The position numbers and the translations under genes were made by a program. A DNA stretch of 64,000 nucleotides from a virus. The stretch covers positions 87,965 through 151,964 of the IMG/VR virus record IMGVR_UViG_3300018426_001942, one strand, 5' to 3'. This document shows positions 47,901 through 54,412 of this stretch, in pieces; positions within the stretch are counted from its first letter, which is position 1; the number at the start of each line of letters is the position of its first letter. The notes under the pieces were generated by a model. It was not told the origin of the DNA and did not search any database. It was given only the letters and a program-made list of their open reading frames with translations.

Positions 47901-47985
47901 ACTTAGGTAAGAGATCAGTGCTTTTTCTTTTCTCTTGATCGCCTGTTGGCAATGGTGATTCTGTCTGATCGTTATCGTAAGCCAT
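32968..47985 (-). CDS. Giant 5005-residue virion protein (gp7 position)
   Basis: The uninterrupted reading frame covers 15 kb. The N-terminus (TDLLPKYFRTQANKKILSS, DKFTNFREYYWLPNGP) is like the large tail proteins of T4-like marine phages. Around residues 2130-3170 there are FG-GAP/propeller-like blades (FGASVAMSPDGKFIIVGSS, NIIVIGDPENSEDAYHAGKVYVY, HIYVGIPGD). Residues about 3580-4020 hold four G-x-GY...P-x-[VY]-x-I repeats (NTGRGY, NGGTGY, DGGSKY, NPGSGY). The last 900 residues contain about six beta modules with a V-x-[VL]-N-G-x-x-L pattern. It lies directly after gp6, the place of T4 gp7 (1032 residues), but direct homology cannot be shown. No signal peptide. Its start overlaps the gp6 stop by one base. 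Confidence 0.8.
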   Translation of the reverse strand: MAYDNDQTESPLPTGDQEKRKSTDLLPKYFRTQANKKILSSTLDQLVQPGSAEKVNGYMGRKNSKAHRLNDTYIEDVTVQRQNRQLEPATVSVDDLGNVNFYADYADYVNQIKNFNGSNANHSLMNSQEYYAWNPNICFDKFTNFREYYWLPNGPQTVTVFGKSEDETSTYTVTTEVQDDNTVYKFDPPGFEPNPALTLYRGQTYTFDIDTQGHPFSFSTNRRFSDAPFTLEKQNDGSYKVISGDSENISSLYVQGITAVDLEGNEIDPVNVEQGKITFTVPYNAPDQLYYVSQSDINTSGYIKVFDIIENTSIDVNEIVGKKQYTSANKVALSNGLKIKFAGNVTPEFYKDKEFFVEGVGESIRLINELDLVIPASYVGNKLVPFDSEGFDRLPFGNASAFAETKDYIVINRASPDRNAWSRYNKWFHRDVIEKSAEYNDSVPSIDQSARASRPIIEFNAGLKLFNYGTQAKHDVDLIDYKTTDAFSTVEGSTGYNIDNVNLADGMRVIFNADTDRLVRGKIYKVKFILIDNIRQISLIEDDDAIPTENETVLVKSGDIYKGKLFYFDGTSWVASQEKVKVNQQPKFDVFDTMGNSFSTYNASTFAGTELFAYKIGTGTNDSELGFPLSYRAIENFGDIQFNFPLVTDAFVYEQDNEKIKVNTETGYLRQYSNITNFKSKNGWEKANQLSKQAVIKQYDVEDQLNDFAVDVFDRSGDLNDLEVKVYVNSYFRKEEVHYTINRINGIAYITFTDNLKTGDILILRCFSKTPSNQNGYYELAYNLERNPLNENIKDFTIAEVNDHVGTIIENTFDYNGNIFPGSSNLRDLGFIVKNGTRFVKHTGPIALASYHLTDKNANIIKALKYARLEYAKFKRLFIQVAENLGYDGPIKQHVDNIIAEINSQKTEGMPFYFSDMIPHGASKGTTHIVRASDSEFFALSEYFDLDQLSNRSVMVYLNGKSLCYGSDYEFTQEGFVKVLTTLQVGDELEIYEYDTTDGCFVPATPTKLGLYPKYKPEIFIDDTYETPRKVIQGHDGSIVFAYDDFRDDLILEFERRVYNNLKQEYNPDIFNIHDFVGGNYRDTGFERANIDTGMVSDFVQWTVIAGDPNYTNNDFYKDTFTFRYNYKNMSSPTGKKLPGFWRAVYKDAYDTDRPHTHPWEMLGFTIKPKWWEEVYGPAPYTANNFVLWEDLQNGVIRQPGVPTVVNSKYKRPGLLNHIPVDSNGKLLSPLDSNYAKNYVAIRARDAYTFGDETPTETAWRRGSEYPFALITSWILNQPAKVIGLGYDLSRMSRNAVGNIVYSESNTILRLRDLVFPNTYTDNQRVITSGLVNYIYNYIVSDINTNYDEYQNTLTTLKNKLALKVGGFTDKSKFKLILDSRTPLNEGNVFVPPENYKLFLNTSTPVTIANYSGVVIEKATGGFIIKGYDQAKSSFDYFEAIETQSDPSINVGGISESFVDWDNGKQYIKGQNVRFDSFFYRVKESHVSGTTFADDKMSKLAALPQVGGRDSVLRRKFTNRVKTISYGTQLNSVQAVVDFLLGYEAYLKAQGFIFEYYNNDIEIVEDWTFSVKEFMFWTTQNWAAGSVLTISPGAQQIKFNKPYHVVDNIFDDFYDYSLLKADGRKLDRSFSSIARDSENDFGLSVKNTADGIYSIRLPLVQREHVILLDNVTEFGDVIYDQEAGYRQERIKVTGYRSDNWSGGLNIPGFIYDEAEVRDWEPWKDYGIGKLIKYKEFYYVATNNISGTEVFIDNQWERLSERPESKLLTNFEYKVNQFADFYDLDTDNFDIEQQKHAQHLIGYQKRKYLENIINDDVSQYKFYQGMLQDKGTKNSLTKLFDALASADKESLEFYEEWAIRLGQYGATDNFEEVEFLIDEAEIKTNPQPIELVLSKPANDTDTIYKLTPSDIYKKPQNYDHKPFPVVDLYNQYTRDAGYVYEGDVVYRINDRNDILTANIDRIGANDYIWITGKTGDWDVVQHITTDIRVTKIEAFSASADARELPANPGGTFYLNKAHSFKVGDIIGVSNTSTANDAFYIIETVRPTQIDVFASANQSIEALEEVDGYISKLRSVKFDTVKNANYVMEDRVANQQKIWIDGTTKDWLVAERTDAFLDADHYNNPANYDPSSTYEFGSEMTVNSANTRIAIADHSANNNKGKVYTYQRGSNLRNFLYESELDLDTALYPMDDDHRFGASVAMSPDGKFIIVGSSTASGVASSYKGDYSKTSAYSENDIVKFNENYWKSIRTITPESSSVAFSTFDSYTNLERQSDSSLLTLVLQGSPYLPNTETDHLLIAAPFDQYRGTKVKDKLVLNWNFYTNFNRNEGPNTSVELFPTGINSQNVQAQYNEPGGSFIDGEHEIIEKVDSVLLLEPYTDPPEEGDVISTPSGSATVFKTFTRDFKLVIYTKDTNGVFTENGTISNAAGTEIGTYTQPNFNGTSGGIGGWWYINTNGTYVTSDEFTETKDYGVPAYGLVYRDILVYDENTDSYARTIPNFYKNILNDVNGTLFPDRDEPGFIGILSHRGGAYINEDVDGIQNILDPRWLMRVPPTLAGEINQPGDQFRVAIDDQADPVDESLLGIEASYLNDNLHTVIDVWEGYIDFTFTKFQTADIDILSDQDTDVGDFFEPAYEGKVFTDTLGNIVNIGGADGDFIRDEITGARGRVAYYIRRNINQGRVYLKEVTGNFTQGNRLLLETQEGNPPQANLRIMGPINKISLTGSNTGKIAVMERGTPFPAHPESYGGLEQFADLNTFAYVNKEFWIYKENLTEAGAEAQASIPSTSNSDWRLVYNLPVDTSGSTDSKPTNQGVYSIFSSVGSVWTNQGTYTIPGSSTGSNVGKQVAVSQDGDLYRFYVGSKENLTVIKHGTDKYGKTYRFALDINPHYRGPYTPDAIYKTGEIVLYDNQLYSALTFNKNVIPTNLLKWEILGNQVNYLPTLPNDVNIYNDPVFDDLNEQVIDFSKQVKVSENGQILVTSIITDESVDQDNKVLIYRILDDRYVLSQTIVAPVSNTGWGSSLDISENGNIIVIGDPENSEDAYHAGKVYVYAKDGLQYELHQTLSGTKTPAERFGIKVTATNDLIAVSSGAGDIITNTTFDSGETSFDETFTTFPDKKIDSGSVRLYQFIKDAYILGEELDYGGDSTVLQAGRFGDQVLANKNHIYVGIPGDPNVDEVGINPGSWVDYKVAADQKPWTTIRTPNNVVDVNAIKSVYLYNTVTDKLVSYIDYIDPVQGKIAGPAEQELTFKSNIDLARYNVTSLPNFFSETDNWEEKYVGKLWWDLSTAKFFNAYQEDVATQANYWSKLIPNYSVDVYEWVESSIPPDEWDTLADTARGFAQGISGQSKYGVDAYSQKLSYNSATKTFNTKYYFWVKNKLTIPATEDRSLPASEVAKLIGDPRGQGYQFVALLSDNRFVIYNGESLIKDKEVALHVSYYTQDTQEQNRHLEYQLVTEGLETSVPRADLERKWIDSLIGYDDRGRTVPDPELSPADKYGNLNSPRQSWFVNRQEAFKQVIERANIALQETIIVDDFSFDTLNSVDQPPFVTERLYDYKVDTLDEVQFIGTNKIAQATLIPSVHNGVVTDIRIINTGRGYADPTYNIETSTVRHGPSFTVVGKGTGLDFNLEINPLGQINKVNIINGGTGYDENTVITVRPVSIYVENDITVDNKWAIYSWNATSGLWDRKLSSSFDTTAYWKYIDWYAPNTNQFTRIDHRVDESYQLLSANAKIGQIVKIANIGTGGWLLLKRIKNTNSADYTIDYETIGRQNGTIEISSKLYDVVENTVGYDLLGFDNRFFDTEPVTEARKILEALKNDIFVDDLKIKWQELFFASIRYVLSEQQNVDWVYKTSFVKAKHNVGGLTEKINYQNDNLSSYNDYIREVKPYKTNIREYVSSYDKLENTNTVTADFDLPPFYDFSENAIKTKPVKVIDNEIIGVDAFFDEYPAKNWKDNNGFKVVGINIYDGGSKYTFPPTVTITGGGGTGATARAYLGAGKVVKIIVTNPGSGYLSAPTVTISGSGADDSTTAVASAQIGETVVRTLNVQMKFDRVSGEYFILSLPETETFTGTAINDTFQLKYPMNLKRNKVKVTVNGELLLRSQYTFSNIEDKTYTYNRQFGQIQFTTAPELNSIIVVEYEKNPLMLNAQDRINQLYSPTTGMLGKNLGQLMTGVDYGGVEVKSFGFEGTSGWMVDDYGTDTWDSYDNTFEDEVFIADGTTVAVELSKPLEDEIVYNVYLKRAGQAQAIRIDDPLYPNGNNQNALIQTITGDGVTTIINLADNDIELNDGDVFTIRKITSDGSFLPDPDSYDTQLDGGTIDYGNAAGVNADDIILDGDLFVTPLTSQGPEELVAGQVLDSVDITVYERTGEGQGQVYNQNYLTDGSTTEYPLGLLPNSEDAVIVKLGNTIVDKSEYTVDYKNLKITFNNALAQDQILTILTIGVNGQNIIDIGTILTEDGKDIYETQIMWNDRYSIFLRRDGIIPDGPELIARKSDNGFIEFKFSPIAPVAGTRLDYEIYSNNTQINYSKVNKDSIVADGSSTVYNLSIASQYATPAEFFSIVEIDGVIQKPGYSKVLTITNDRIREYTLDTFQVPPSSIVAAQLEVYLNGSKLTQVEDYLINIGTSSIILENNLVSNGDVLSIYLRNSGYNIIGDQVVFETAPAEDAVMNVYTFTNHDVLDIHRISYDVINRSTLTPGSENYSKYHALTAGRILLQQPALGVEYVWVMLNGNMLTPTVDYKLDPNGRIIHLVNEPSENDVVDVIHFTAPISTPTIAWKQFKDILNRTHYKRVDNNQGIELAQDLKYDDLKVVIVENAELLPNPDKRANRPGVIWIDGERIEYFAKTNNELRQLRRGTLGTGAKPVYPVGTKIYGGSIDKNIPYKDETIVWSPVDPVTEGQTEFTLDFVPGSVNEFEVFAAGKRLNKNAIQKFDPTLAIDSPQGDVNTPAEFSVNGNILTLTEPMKENQKLIVIRKVGKLWTDPGTPLKDVQNDIGNFLRGAISELPE

Positions 47986-50900
47986 TAGTAATAACTTCCT
48001 CCACTATTTGGACTAGTTGAACTTACAAAAGAAGTAGAACTAGTTATGCCTACATTGTCTGTGTCGCTAGAAGTTACAACATTACCTGAAGCATTCAGTC
48101 TAGTTGCTGTAATTTCATCTATTAATTCTATGTTTGCTACTGTTGCACTATTGATAAAAATTTCATCCGGTTCACTTCTTATTTCAAACAAACTTCCAAA
48201 TGCTTGTGTAATTTGATTTGGTACAATTACTACACTTACAAGATCAGGAGCAAGTCTGCTCATTATGTATGTTGCCAATTCTTGAAAGTAAAAAGTATCT
48301 CCAAAATCCCAATTTTCTAATGCAAAATATTGATTTATTGCTTCTATGCATCTTGTCTTAATATCGTTGTCATTTAAAACTAAGTCTTTATTTTTAACTA
48401 ACTTAAATGTTGCTTGTAAATCAGTCTTTGCTGTAGAACCAAATAGTTCTTTATATTTTACAGGATGATAAATTACCTCATCACTAATAGATTTTATTTT
48501 GTTTAATTCCCTTCCATAAGTTCTAAATAATTCGTCCGAACTTGGTGGAAGCGGTTTTTGTGAAAGTTGGCCATCAATCCACAATCTATAATTTCTATCA
48601 TATGTCTTAGTAAGCATAAACGTATCAATTAGATTACTTGCACTAGGATCAATTCTGTTATTGCTATCAGCTGTGTGTAAATAATGGAATTTAAGTTTAT
48701 CTCTACCTATAAATGCTTTATAATCACTAATAGTAACTAATTCATTTTGTGATTGATTATACTGTTTGAAGGTATCACTTGACTGTAAGTAAAAAATATC
48801 ACCGTCAGTATATGCACTAAGAGGACCTATACTTGTTTGGTTCAAAAATATCTTAATGTTTGCACTAGTTGCATCTACGTATTTGAAGTCTTCTACTCCT
48901 GTGCCAGTAATATATTTTTCTTGCATGATTAATTTTGTAAGAGGATTTATATCTTCAGCTACGATATGATCAAATAATTCAGGATCGTCAATGATACCAT
49001 CATTATCTCTGTCAGCAAATGTAATTTCTATTTTCTTAGTATCTACATAACCTTCTTTGTCTCTATATGCTTCTAAGATATCAAAAGTAAAATCGCTTGT
49101 AAACGGTGATGTATTATCAGGCTGGGTGTTTATATTCAGTACTGTAATTTTATCTTTTTTAGTTTTTCCTGTTTTATTATTGTACATTGTGTCAGCACTG
49201 TCATAATAAAATTTAATTTCTTTATCGCTTTCAAATACATATTGTAAGCCACGGTAAGTAACTTTGTATGTTTCGCCATTTGTTTCAAATAATATGAGCC
49301 AACTTGCATCAAGGTTACTATTAGTTACATTACCTGAAAAGCCTGTACCAAAACTACTACGCTTATCTATATCCGATGCTTTAATTAGTCGCCAAATTCT
49401 GTTTGTTTGGTCATAACGCAAGCCAAAATCGTTGTAGGCAAATGCCTGGTCAATTATTTCAACTTTTACATCATCAGTAAGACTTTCTGCAAGTCTTGGT
49501 CTCACTTGAACTAGTCTACATCCTGTAGGTATTTTATCACCTAGTGCAATCGCACCTTGTATCTCAGTTAATCCTGGTTGAATACCGTTGCCTGAAACAG
49601 CAACTACTTTTGTCCATTTATACAAACTACTACCTACATGATCAGGAGTACCAGCCATTAAACTTCCATCACTCATAAAATGATATCCTTCAGGTGCTTG
49701 GAATTTAACTGATGTTCCTGCTTCAATATATTTTAAACTGTTAGTAGTAAAAGTTCCTACGTTGTATGCTTCACCGGTGCTCGATTCAAACTGTCCTGTA
49801 AATGTATTTGTGTCTTCACTTACTACTTTCCAAAATACATTCAAATCAAACGTATTAATTTTAGGAAACTTGTCTAGATAAAAATGCTTGACACGCTTGT
49901 TATCAAGAATAGGCTCAATTTGATTTATAATAATGCCTTCGATGTCTGTTTGTGTGTCAAAGTTAAAACTTGTTTTATCAATCGTGTATTCTTTATAAAC
50001 TACACCATCATTGCCATATAAATTTGTATTACTATATTTTCCAGTTGCGTCAACTATATCAAAATATCTAGATATACCACTAGATGTTCTGTTAACACTT
50101 TTAACTTTTACAATTTCTTGACTTACTCCTAAAGGAGCAACGTTGTAATCTTCTCCTGTAATCATTCTATTTTGTGTATAGTATGTTGCAGGCGCATTTT
50201 GTTTAATGCTTAAATTTGTTTCTGTTCTGCTACCGTTAGCTACTGTAGTTTGCAGGCTTAGTGTAATTGTTAAAGTTTGTACTCTACCTTTTTTGCTAAG
50301 ATAAGGAATACTAACAGTAATGTTACTAATTGCTGCTGGTGTTATCACCATATTCCTATTTTCGCTAACTCTATAATAGGCTTTAAAGTTACCTTTTGGT
50401 AGGTTTCCAAACACACCGTCTGAGAAAATTAAGTTAATGCGATCATCGACTCTAGTTAAAACACTGTAAATGTTTCTAATTTTTTTGTTTATACTATTAT
50501 AGATTACATTGTTGCCTTCTACAGCATCTAATTTTGACCACAACTCTGACTCGTTGTTGTTACCGTCTAATTTAAATAACCACACATCAGAATCATTAAT
50601 ATTTTCAGCATCGATACCTACAGTCTGATTCGGTGAAGGTTGTGTAACACTAAATTGTCCGCTTTCTAATCTACCTTGTCTAAAGTGTGCAAAAAATCCT
50701 GTATTACTACTTCCTGGACCTTGTGTATCATTCCTATAAGTAAATGCAAAGTTATTTCCAGGTACAGGTGGCTCTTCAACTAGACTGCCATCTTCTATAT
50801 CCATTGACACAACTTCAAATGGTGTGCTTTTTCCTTCTACAGGTTTTTCAAAACTAAAGACAGGAACATCTGTGTTAACACCGTTTACTCTATATTGATC

Positions 50901-51452
50901 AGTTTGAATTCCGCCTACTACTTCGCTTTTATTTGGTTTGCCAAATACGCCATTTACTGGTAATGAAGCATTAAGTACTTTAATAAACTGTTCATACCAG
51001 TTAGAGTTAGTACTGTCATTCCATTGAATTGTTTGTCCTGCTAGGTTTGTACCGTTAGAATCTATAATATCTTCTGTAGTTTTAATACCTGTAAATTTAA
51101 GTAGACCATTCGCTGATTGATTTCTACGAGGATTGTAGTTTAATAGCCTAGCTAATCTTAAAACAGATTCACGTCTTTCTGCAAGTTCTAAGAAGTTTTC
51201 TCTAGCGTTTAAGTCTATTCTAAATGATAAGTTTTGCCCGAGGAAAGCAATTAAGTCAATTAGTGCAAGATATTCACTAGATTCAATGTAATCGTTAAAA
51301 TCTTCAGGATAATTAGTCCTGAGATATTCTATCATTGTTCTTCTTAAGTTATCAAAATCGTAACTTTGAAAATCGGCATTACGGAAAGATTGGTAGACTT
51401 TCTTCCAATCTTCTGCAACTAATAATCTGTTTTGTCTATCGGTAGCTGACAT
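47985..51452 (-). CDS. gp6: Baseplate wedge subunit gp6
   Basis: The 1155-residue protein opens with the gp6/J-like signature: DFNDYIESSEYLALIDLIAFLGQ, RIDLNARENFLELAERRESV, RLARLLNYNPRR. In the C-terminal quarter NQYFALENWDFGDTFYFQEL and MSRLAPDLVSVVIVP match the baseplate J-like family. T4 gp6 has 660 residues; here about 500 extra residues lie in the middle, a size common in marine T4-like phages. gp6 forms the inner baseplate ring that changes shape on contraction. It is preceded by AATAAATA and a GAGG ribosome binding site, 55 bp after gp25. Confidence 0.9.
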   Translation of the reverse strand: MSATDRQNRLLVAEDWKKVYQSFRNADFQSYDFDNLRRTMIEYLRTNYPEDFNDYIESSEYLALIDLIAFLGQNLSFRIDLNARENFLELAERRESVLRLARLLNYNPRRNQSANGLLKFTGIKTTEDIIDSNGTNLAGQTIQWNDSTNSNWYEQFIKVLNASLPVNGVFGKPNKSEVVGGIQTDQYRVNGVNTDVPVFSFEKPVEGKSTPFEVVSMDIEDGSLVEEPPVPGNNFAFTYRNDTQGPGSSNTGFFAHFRQGRLESGQFSVTQPSPNQTVGIDAENINDSDVWLFKLDGNNNESELWSKLDAVEGNNVIYNSINKKIRNIYSVLTRVDDRINLIFSDGVFGNLPKGNFKAYYRVSENRNMVITPAAISNITVSIPYLSKKGRVQTLTITLSLQTTVANGSRTETNLSIKQNAPATYYTQNRMITGEDYNVAPLGVSQEIVKVKSVNRTSSGISRYFDIVDATGKYSNTNLYGNDGVVYKEYTIDKTSFNFDTQTDIEGIIINQIEPILDNKRVKHFYLDKFPKINTFDLNVFWKVVSEDTNTFTGQFESSTGEAYNVGTFTTNSLKYIEAGTSVKFQAPEGYHFMSDGSLMAGTPDHVGSSLYKWTKVVAVSGNGIQPGLTEIQGAIALGDKIPTGCRLVQVRPRLAESLTDDVKVEIIDQAFAYNDFGLRYDQTNRIWRLIKASDIDKRSSFGTGFSGNVTNSNLDASWLILFETNGETYKVTYRGLQYVFESDKEIKFYYDSADTMYNNKTGKTKKDKITVLNINTQPDNTSPFTSDFTFDILEAYRDKEGYVDTKKIEITFADRDNDGIIDDPELFDHIVAEDINPLTKLIMQEKYITGTGVEDFKYVDATSANIKIFLNQTSIGPLSAYTDGDIFYLQSSDTFKQYNQSQNELVTISDYKAFIGRDKLKFHYLHTADSNNRIDPSASNLIDTFMLTKTYDRNYRLWIDGQLSQKPLPPSSDELFRTYGRELNKIKSISDEVIYHPVKYKELFGSTAKTDLQATFKLVKNKDLVLNDNDIKTRCIEAINQYFALENWDFGDTFYFQELATYIMSRLAPDLVSVVIVPNQITQAFGSLFEIRSEPDEIFINSATVANIELIDEITATRLNASGNVVTSSDTDNVGITSSTSFVSSTSPNSGGSYY

Positions 51453-51471
51453 CTATTTTCCTCGTATAACG

Positions 51472-51479
51472 TATTTATT
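51472..51479 (-). promoter_or_regulatory. Late-type promoter box AATAAATA before gp6
   Basis: AATAAATA on the minus strand, 19 bases upstream of the gp6 ATG (51452), within the 55-bp gap after gp25. Same form and nearly the same distance as the box at 32965. Confidence 0.55.
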
Positions 51480-51507
51480 ATAATGTGTTAAGTACGTGTT
51501 TAATTCT

Positions 51508-51954
51508 TTACGCAAGAAGCCCTGCTTCTCTATCAAACTGTAGTCTCATAGATTCAGCTATACTGTAGTTCAAGTATATTAATGTACACTCAATTTGTAT
51601 TCCACTTTCATAAGTATCAACTACTACATTGTCTACTAGAACTCTAGGATCATAGTTTATGATCTGTTCAACATTTTCTACAATAGCAGATTTTAATGCT
51701 TCTGTAAGAGGATCAAAAAGAACATCCCATATTATTGTACCGAATTCAGGATTTTCTAGTTTTTCGCCTTGACGTATATGAAAATGATTTATTACGTCTT
51801 GCTTAATAACCGCAAGATCGTATAATCTAAAACCATCATTAGCAGGGTTTACTGTGCTAATGGACCTATAAGCCGCACTACTTGCAGGTTTCTTTTGTAC
51901 TTTTTGACTTGATACATTTACTCTTTTGTAAATATTTTTTTCTAACGTGCTCAT
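51508..51954 (-). CDS. gp25: Baseplate wedge subunit gp25
   Basis: The 148-residue protein contains RLYDLAVIKQDVINHFHIR, GEKLENPEFGTIIWDVLFDP and the closing YDPRVLVDNV segment, the W025/gp25 family signature (T4 gp25 is 132 residues). With gp6 and gp53 it forms the conserved wedge core that triggers sheath contraction. The N-terminal 35 residues are variable and basic. It ends in FDREAGLLA. The family signature is unbroken. Confidence 0.9.
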   Translation of the reverse strand: MSTLEKNIYKRVNVSSQKVQKKPASSAAYRSISTVNPANDGFRLYDLAVIKQDVINHFHIRQGEKLENPEFGTIIWDVLFDPLTEALKSAIVENVEQIINYDPRVLVDNVVVDTYESGIQIECTLIYLNYSIAESMRLQFDREAGLLA

Positions 51955-51969
51955 ATCTATATTTACCCC

Positions 51970-54402
51970 CTATGCAAGTCCTGATTCTCGTGCATTTCTG
52001 ACCGCTGCAACTAACTCTGTAGTGCTTATTAATGACCTGTTTAATCCATCACCTGCATAATAACTTTCTCCAGGATTTACAATACGTGATGCACCTTGTG
52101 TTCTTTGTGTAACTGGTAAACTTGCCCATTCTTGTGCAATAGCTTTTAAAAATGCTGACTCTGAAAGAGATCCTGCAACGTATCTGTCAAGTCCTCTGCC
52201 TTGTAGCAATCGTCTAGCCATAGCATCTTGTGTAGTAGGATCAAATTTATCTGTTCTAGATGCAACACCTAACTGATCTACTAGGTAGACTAAGGTTCTT
52301 TTAATAATTTGATACCTACCTGCAGCAGAGCTCGCAGAGCCTGCATCTACTGATGCTGTCTGCCAGTCGATAACTTCTTGTATAGTAAGCTGTGTTAGAC
52401 TTTTTCCATAAAGTGTTTCAGGAGTAATCCTGCTTCCGCCAAATACAGTATTGTAACCTGCGCCTTCTGCTCTACTAATCATATCTAATAAATTACCGTC
52501 TGGGCCAACTGTTGAGAATGATTGTGGTGGTGTTAGAGTATCTCCGCCGGATCCTCCTTGTTCTGTAACTGGATTAACTCCACTAGTGTTAGGATCTAAG
52601 TTTGGATTAGTGCCGCCACGTGTTCCGTCTCCTGCGGCTCCTGCTGCTGTTGCTCCTGATCCTCCAGAAAAACTCTTTCTAAACGTATCTGCTGAACTTC
52701 TATATTGTGCAACACTAAGAACAACAGGATTAGTAATATCTGTTCTTTCGCTTTTTACCATTATTGGATCTAAATTTTCATGTTGATAATATGGCTCGTG
52801 TGTCGGCATTCTTTTTACGAAAGTAGAAATATCTGAGGATATGTCTGTTCCGGGTGATGTTTTTGGAACTGTCCAATTTTTAAGATAGATAAAATCTACA
52901 GCATCTTCTGCGTCAGTTGCCGCTGTTCCGTTTGTTGCTATATCACTATTAAGATATACATTTGCACCATCTACGTTAACATCTGCTGATGCATTTAAAT
53001 CTATTAAACCATCTGTTGCTGTTAATTTTCCTACTTTACCAACTAGGTGTAAAGTTTCATCTGTGTTAACGTGTAAATCTTCTACTGTGCGGACATGACC
53101 TTGGGCATCTGCTAACACATATAAATTTGCATTTGTGTGATGATGTATATCTCCTTCTACAAGTGTTTTTTGATATCCAGTAACTTTAGTTTCTTGATAT
53201 CCTTTTACATTTACAAGCATATTTTGTTCTGAAAGCATTTTTGTATCAAACTTACTTTCAATTTGTACGTTACCGCTACCTCCGTTACTTTGAAAGCCAG
53301 TATACCTAGCACTTGCTCTTACATTAACATTTCTGCCGCCTTCAATATTAACATCTCTATCTGCTGTTAAATTTATATCCGAGTCACTATGAATAGAAAT
53401 ACTGTCTAATCCGTAAACATCAATTTTACCATCACTAGTTAATTCAACCCATGCTGTTCCCCTACTGTTAGCAATATAGATAAAGTCTTCTGCATTATGC
53501 ATTAATATCTGATGACCGGTTCGAGTTCTAAATCTCATTACCTCATTATGGGGTATAGTTTTATCCCCAAATAATTCACCGCCTTCTACGTTTGCATATA
53601 TAGGAGGTCCTGCTGATGCATGAGATACTCTTAGTAATTTGTCATCACCGTCGTCCATAACAAAACTAGAGCCGCCTAAGCGATTAACAAATGCCGAGTA
53701 TTTTAGTCCTGCTTCACCTTGTAATCCTCTTGGTGCGCCTGAACGCTTGTCAATTGGTCCTGGGGTGCTAATACCAAAAACAGAACTCGGAGCTTCTCTT
53801 CTAGCACTAGAAGTTGTTGTTCCTCTGTTTTCATCTCTAATTAAACCTTGTATTTCTAAAGTTTGTGAAAAATCTTTATTATATGGTTTAGGATATCTTG
53901 TTGGGTCTCTGCCAGAGCCTCGTTCAACTTTTTTATTATATTCGCCTACAGGTAATTTTAATCCTTGTAGATTGTCGGGTGTTGCTGCGGTAGTTATTTC
54001 AGTTGATGCTCTTCCATCAGGAACCATGAAATTCATAAACTTATCTTGAACACATCCTATCCAAAATCCGTTTGATATATCACCTTCTGCAAAAATAACT
54101 AGAACACGTGATCCAATATCAGGAGGAACAAACCACATACCATAACTTTTTTGAGTACTTGCATAACCGTCATTTGCCGTTGCTGTATCTAATGATGTTA
54201 CTCCGTAAAACGGAGACAGATACCTAACCTCAATAGACGTTCCAATTTTTTCAGGTAAACTACCCGAAGTATTATTTTTCAAAACATCTACTTTAAGACT
54301 ACCCATATAGGTAGGGTCAAGGTTACTTACAACTATAGCCTCGTAAGGACCAGTTCCTATATCATCTAAGTTTCTATAATTTGTACGTCTACTTTGTGGC
54401 AA
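51970..54402 (-). CDS. gp5: Baseplate hub spike gp5-like with lambda-R-type lytic domain
   Basis: The 810-residue protein has an N-terminal OB-fold segment (YEAIVVSNLDPTYMGSLKVDV, WFVPPDIGSRVLVIFAEGD) and a beta-helix region around 325-480 (repeats such as ISIHSDSDINLTADRDVNIEG). The C-terminal 170 residues (LLDMISRAEG with E about 646, GRYQIIKRTL, FDPTTQDAMARRLLQGRG, IAQEWASLP) resemble the lambda endolysin R / GH104 lytic transglycosylase, not the T4 lysozyme domain that sits in the middle of T4 gp5. It pierces the outer membrane and cuts peptidoglycan. Start TTG 54402 is supported by GAGG seven bases upstream. Confidence 0.85.
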   Translation of the reverse strand: MPQSRRTNYRNLDDIGTGPYEAIVVSNLDPTYMGSLKVDVLKNNTSGSLPEKIGTSIEVRYLSPFYGVTSLDTATANDGYASTQKSYGMWFVPPDIGSRVLVIFAEGDISNGFWIGCVQDKFMNFMVPDGRASTEITTAATPDNLQGLKLPVGEYNKKVERGSGRDPTRYPKPYNKDFSQTLEIQGLIRDENRGTTTSSARREAPSSVFGISTPGPIDKRSGAPRGLQGEAGLKYSAFVNRLGGSSFVMDDGDDKLLRVSHASAGPPIYANVEGGELFGDKTIPHNEVMRFRTRTGHQILMHNAEDFIYIANSRGTAWVELTSDGKIDVYGLDSISIHSDSDINLTADRDVNIEGGRNVNVRASARYTGFQSNGGSGNVQIESKFDTKMLSEQNMLVNVKGYQETKVTGYQKTLVEGDIHHHTNANLYVLADAQGHVRTVEDLHVNTDETLHLVGKVGKLTATDGLIDLNASADVNVDGANVYLNSDIATNGTAATDAEDAVDFIYLKNWTVPKTSPGTDISSDISTFVKRMPTHEPYYQHENLDPIMVKSERTDITNPVVLSVAQYRSSADTFRKSFSGGSGATAAGAAGDGTRGGTNPNLDPNTSGVNPVTEQGGSGGDTLTPPQSFSTVGPDGNLLDMISRAEGAGYNTVFGGSRITPETLYGKSLTQLTIQEVIDWQTASVDAGSASSAAGRYQIIKRTLVYLVDQLGVASRTDKFDPTTQDAMARRLLQGRGLDRYVAGSLSESAFLKAIAQEWASLPVTQRTQGASRIVNPGESYYAGDGLNRSLISTTELVAAVRNARESGLA

Positions 54403-54412
54403 TTTTTAACCT

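Noticed and set aside
51960-51967. GGTAAATA before gp25 as a late promoter
   Set aside because: It is only five bases from the gp25 ATG, so the transcript would have no leader; probably part of the ribosome binding region.
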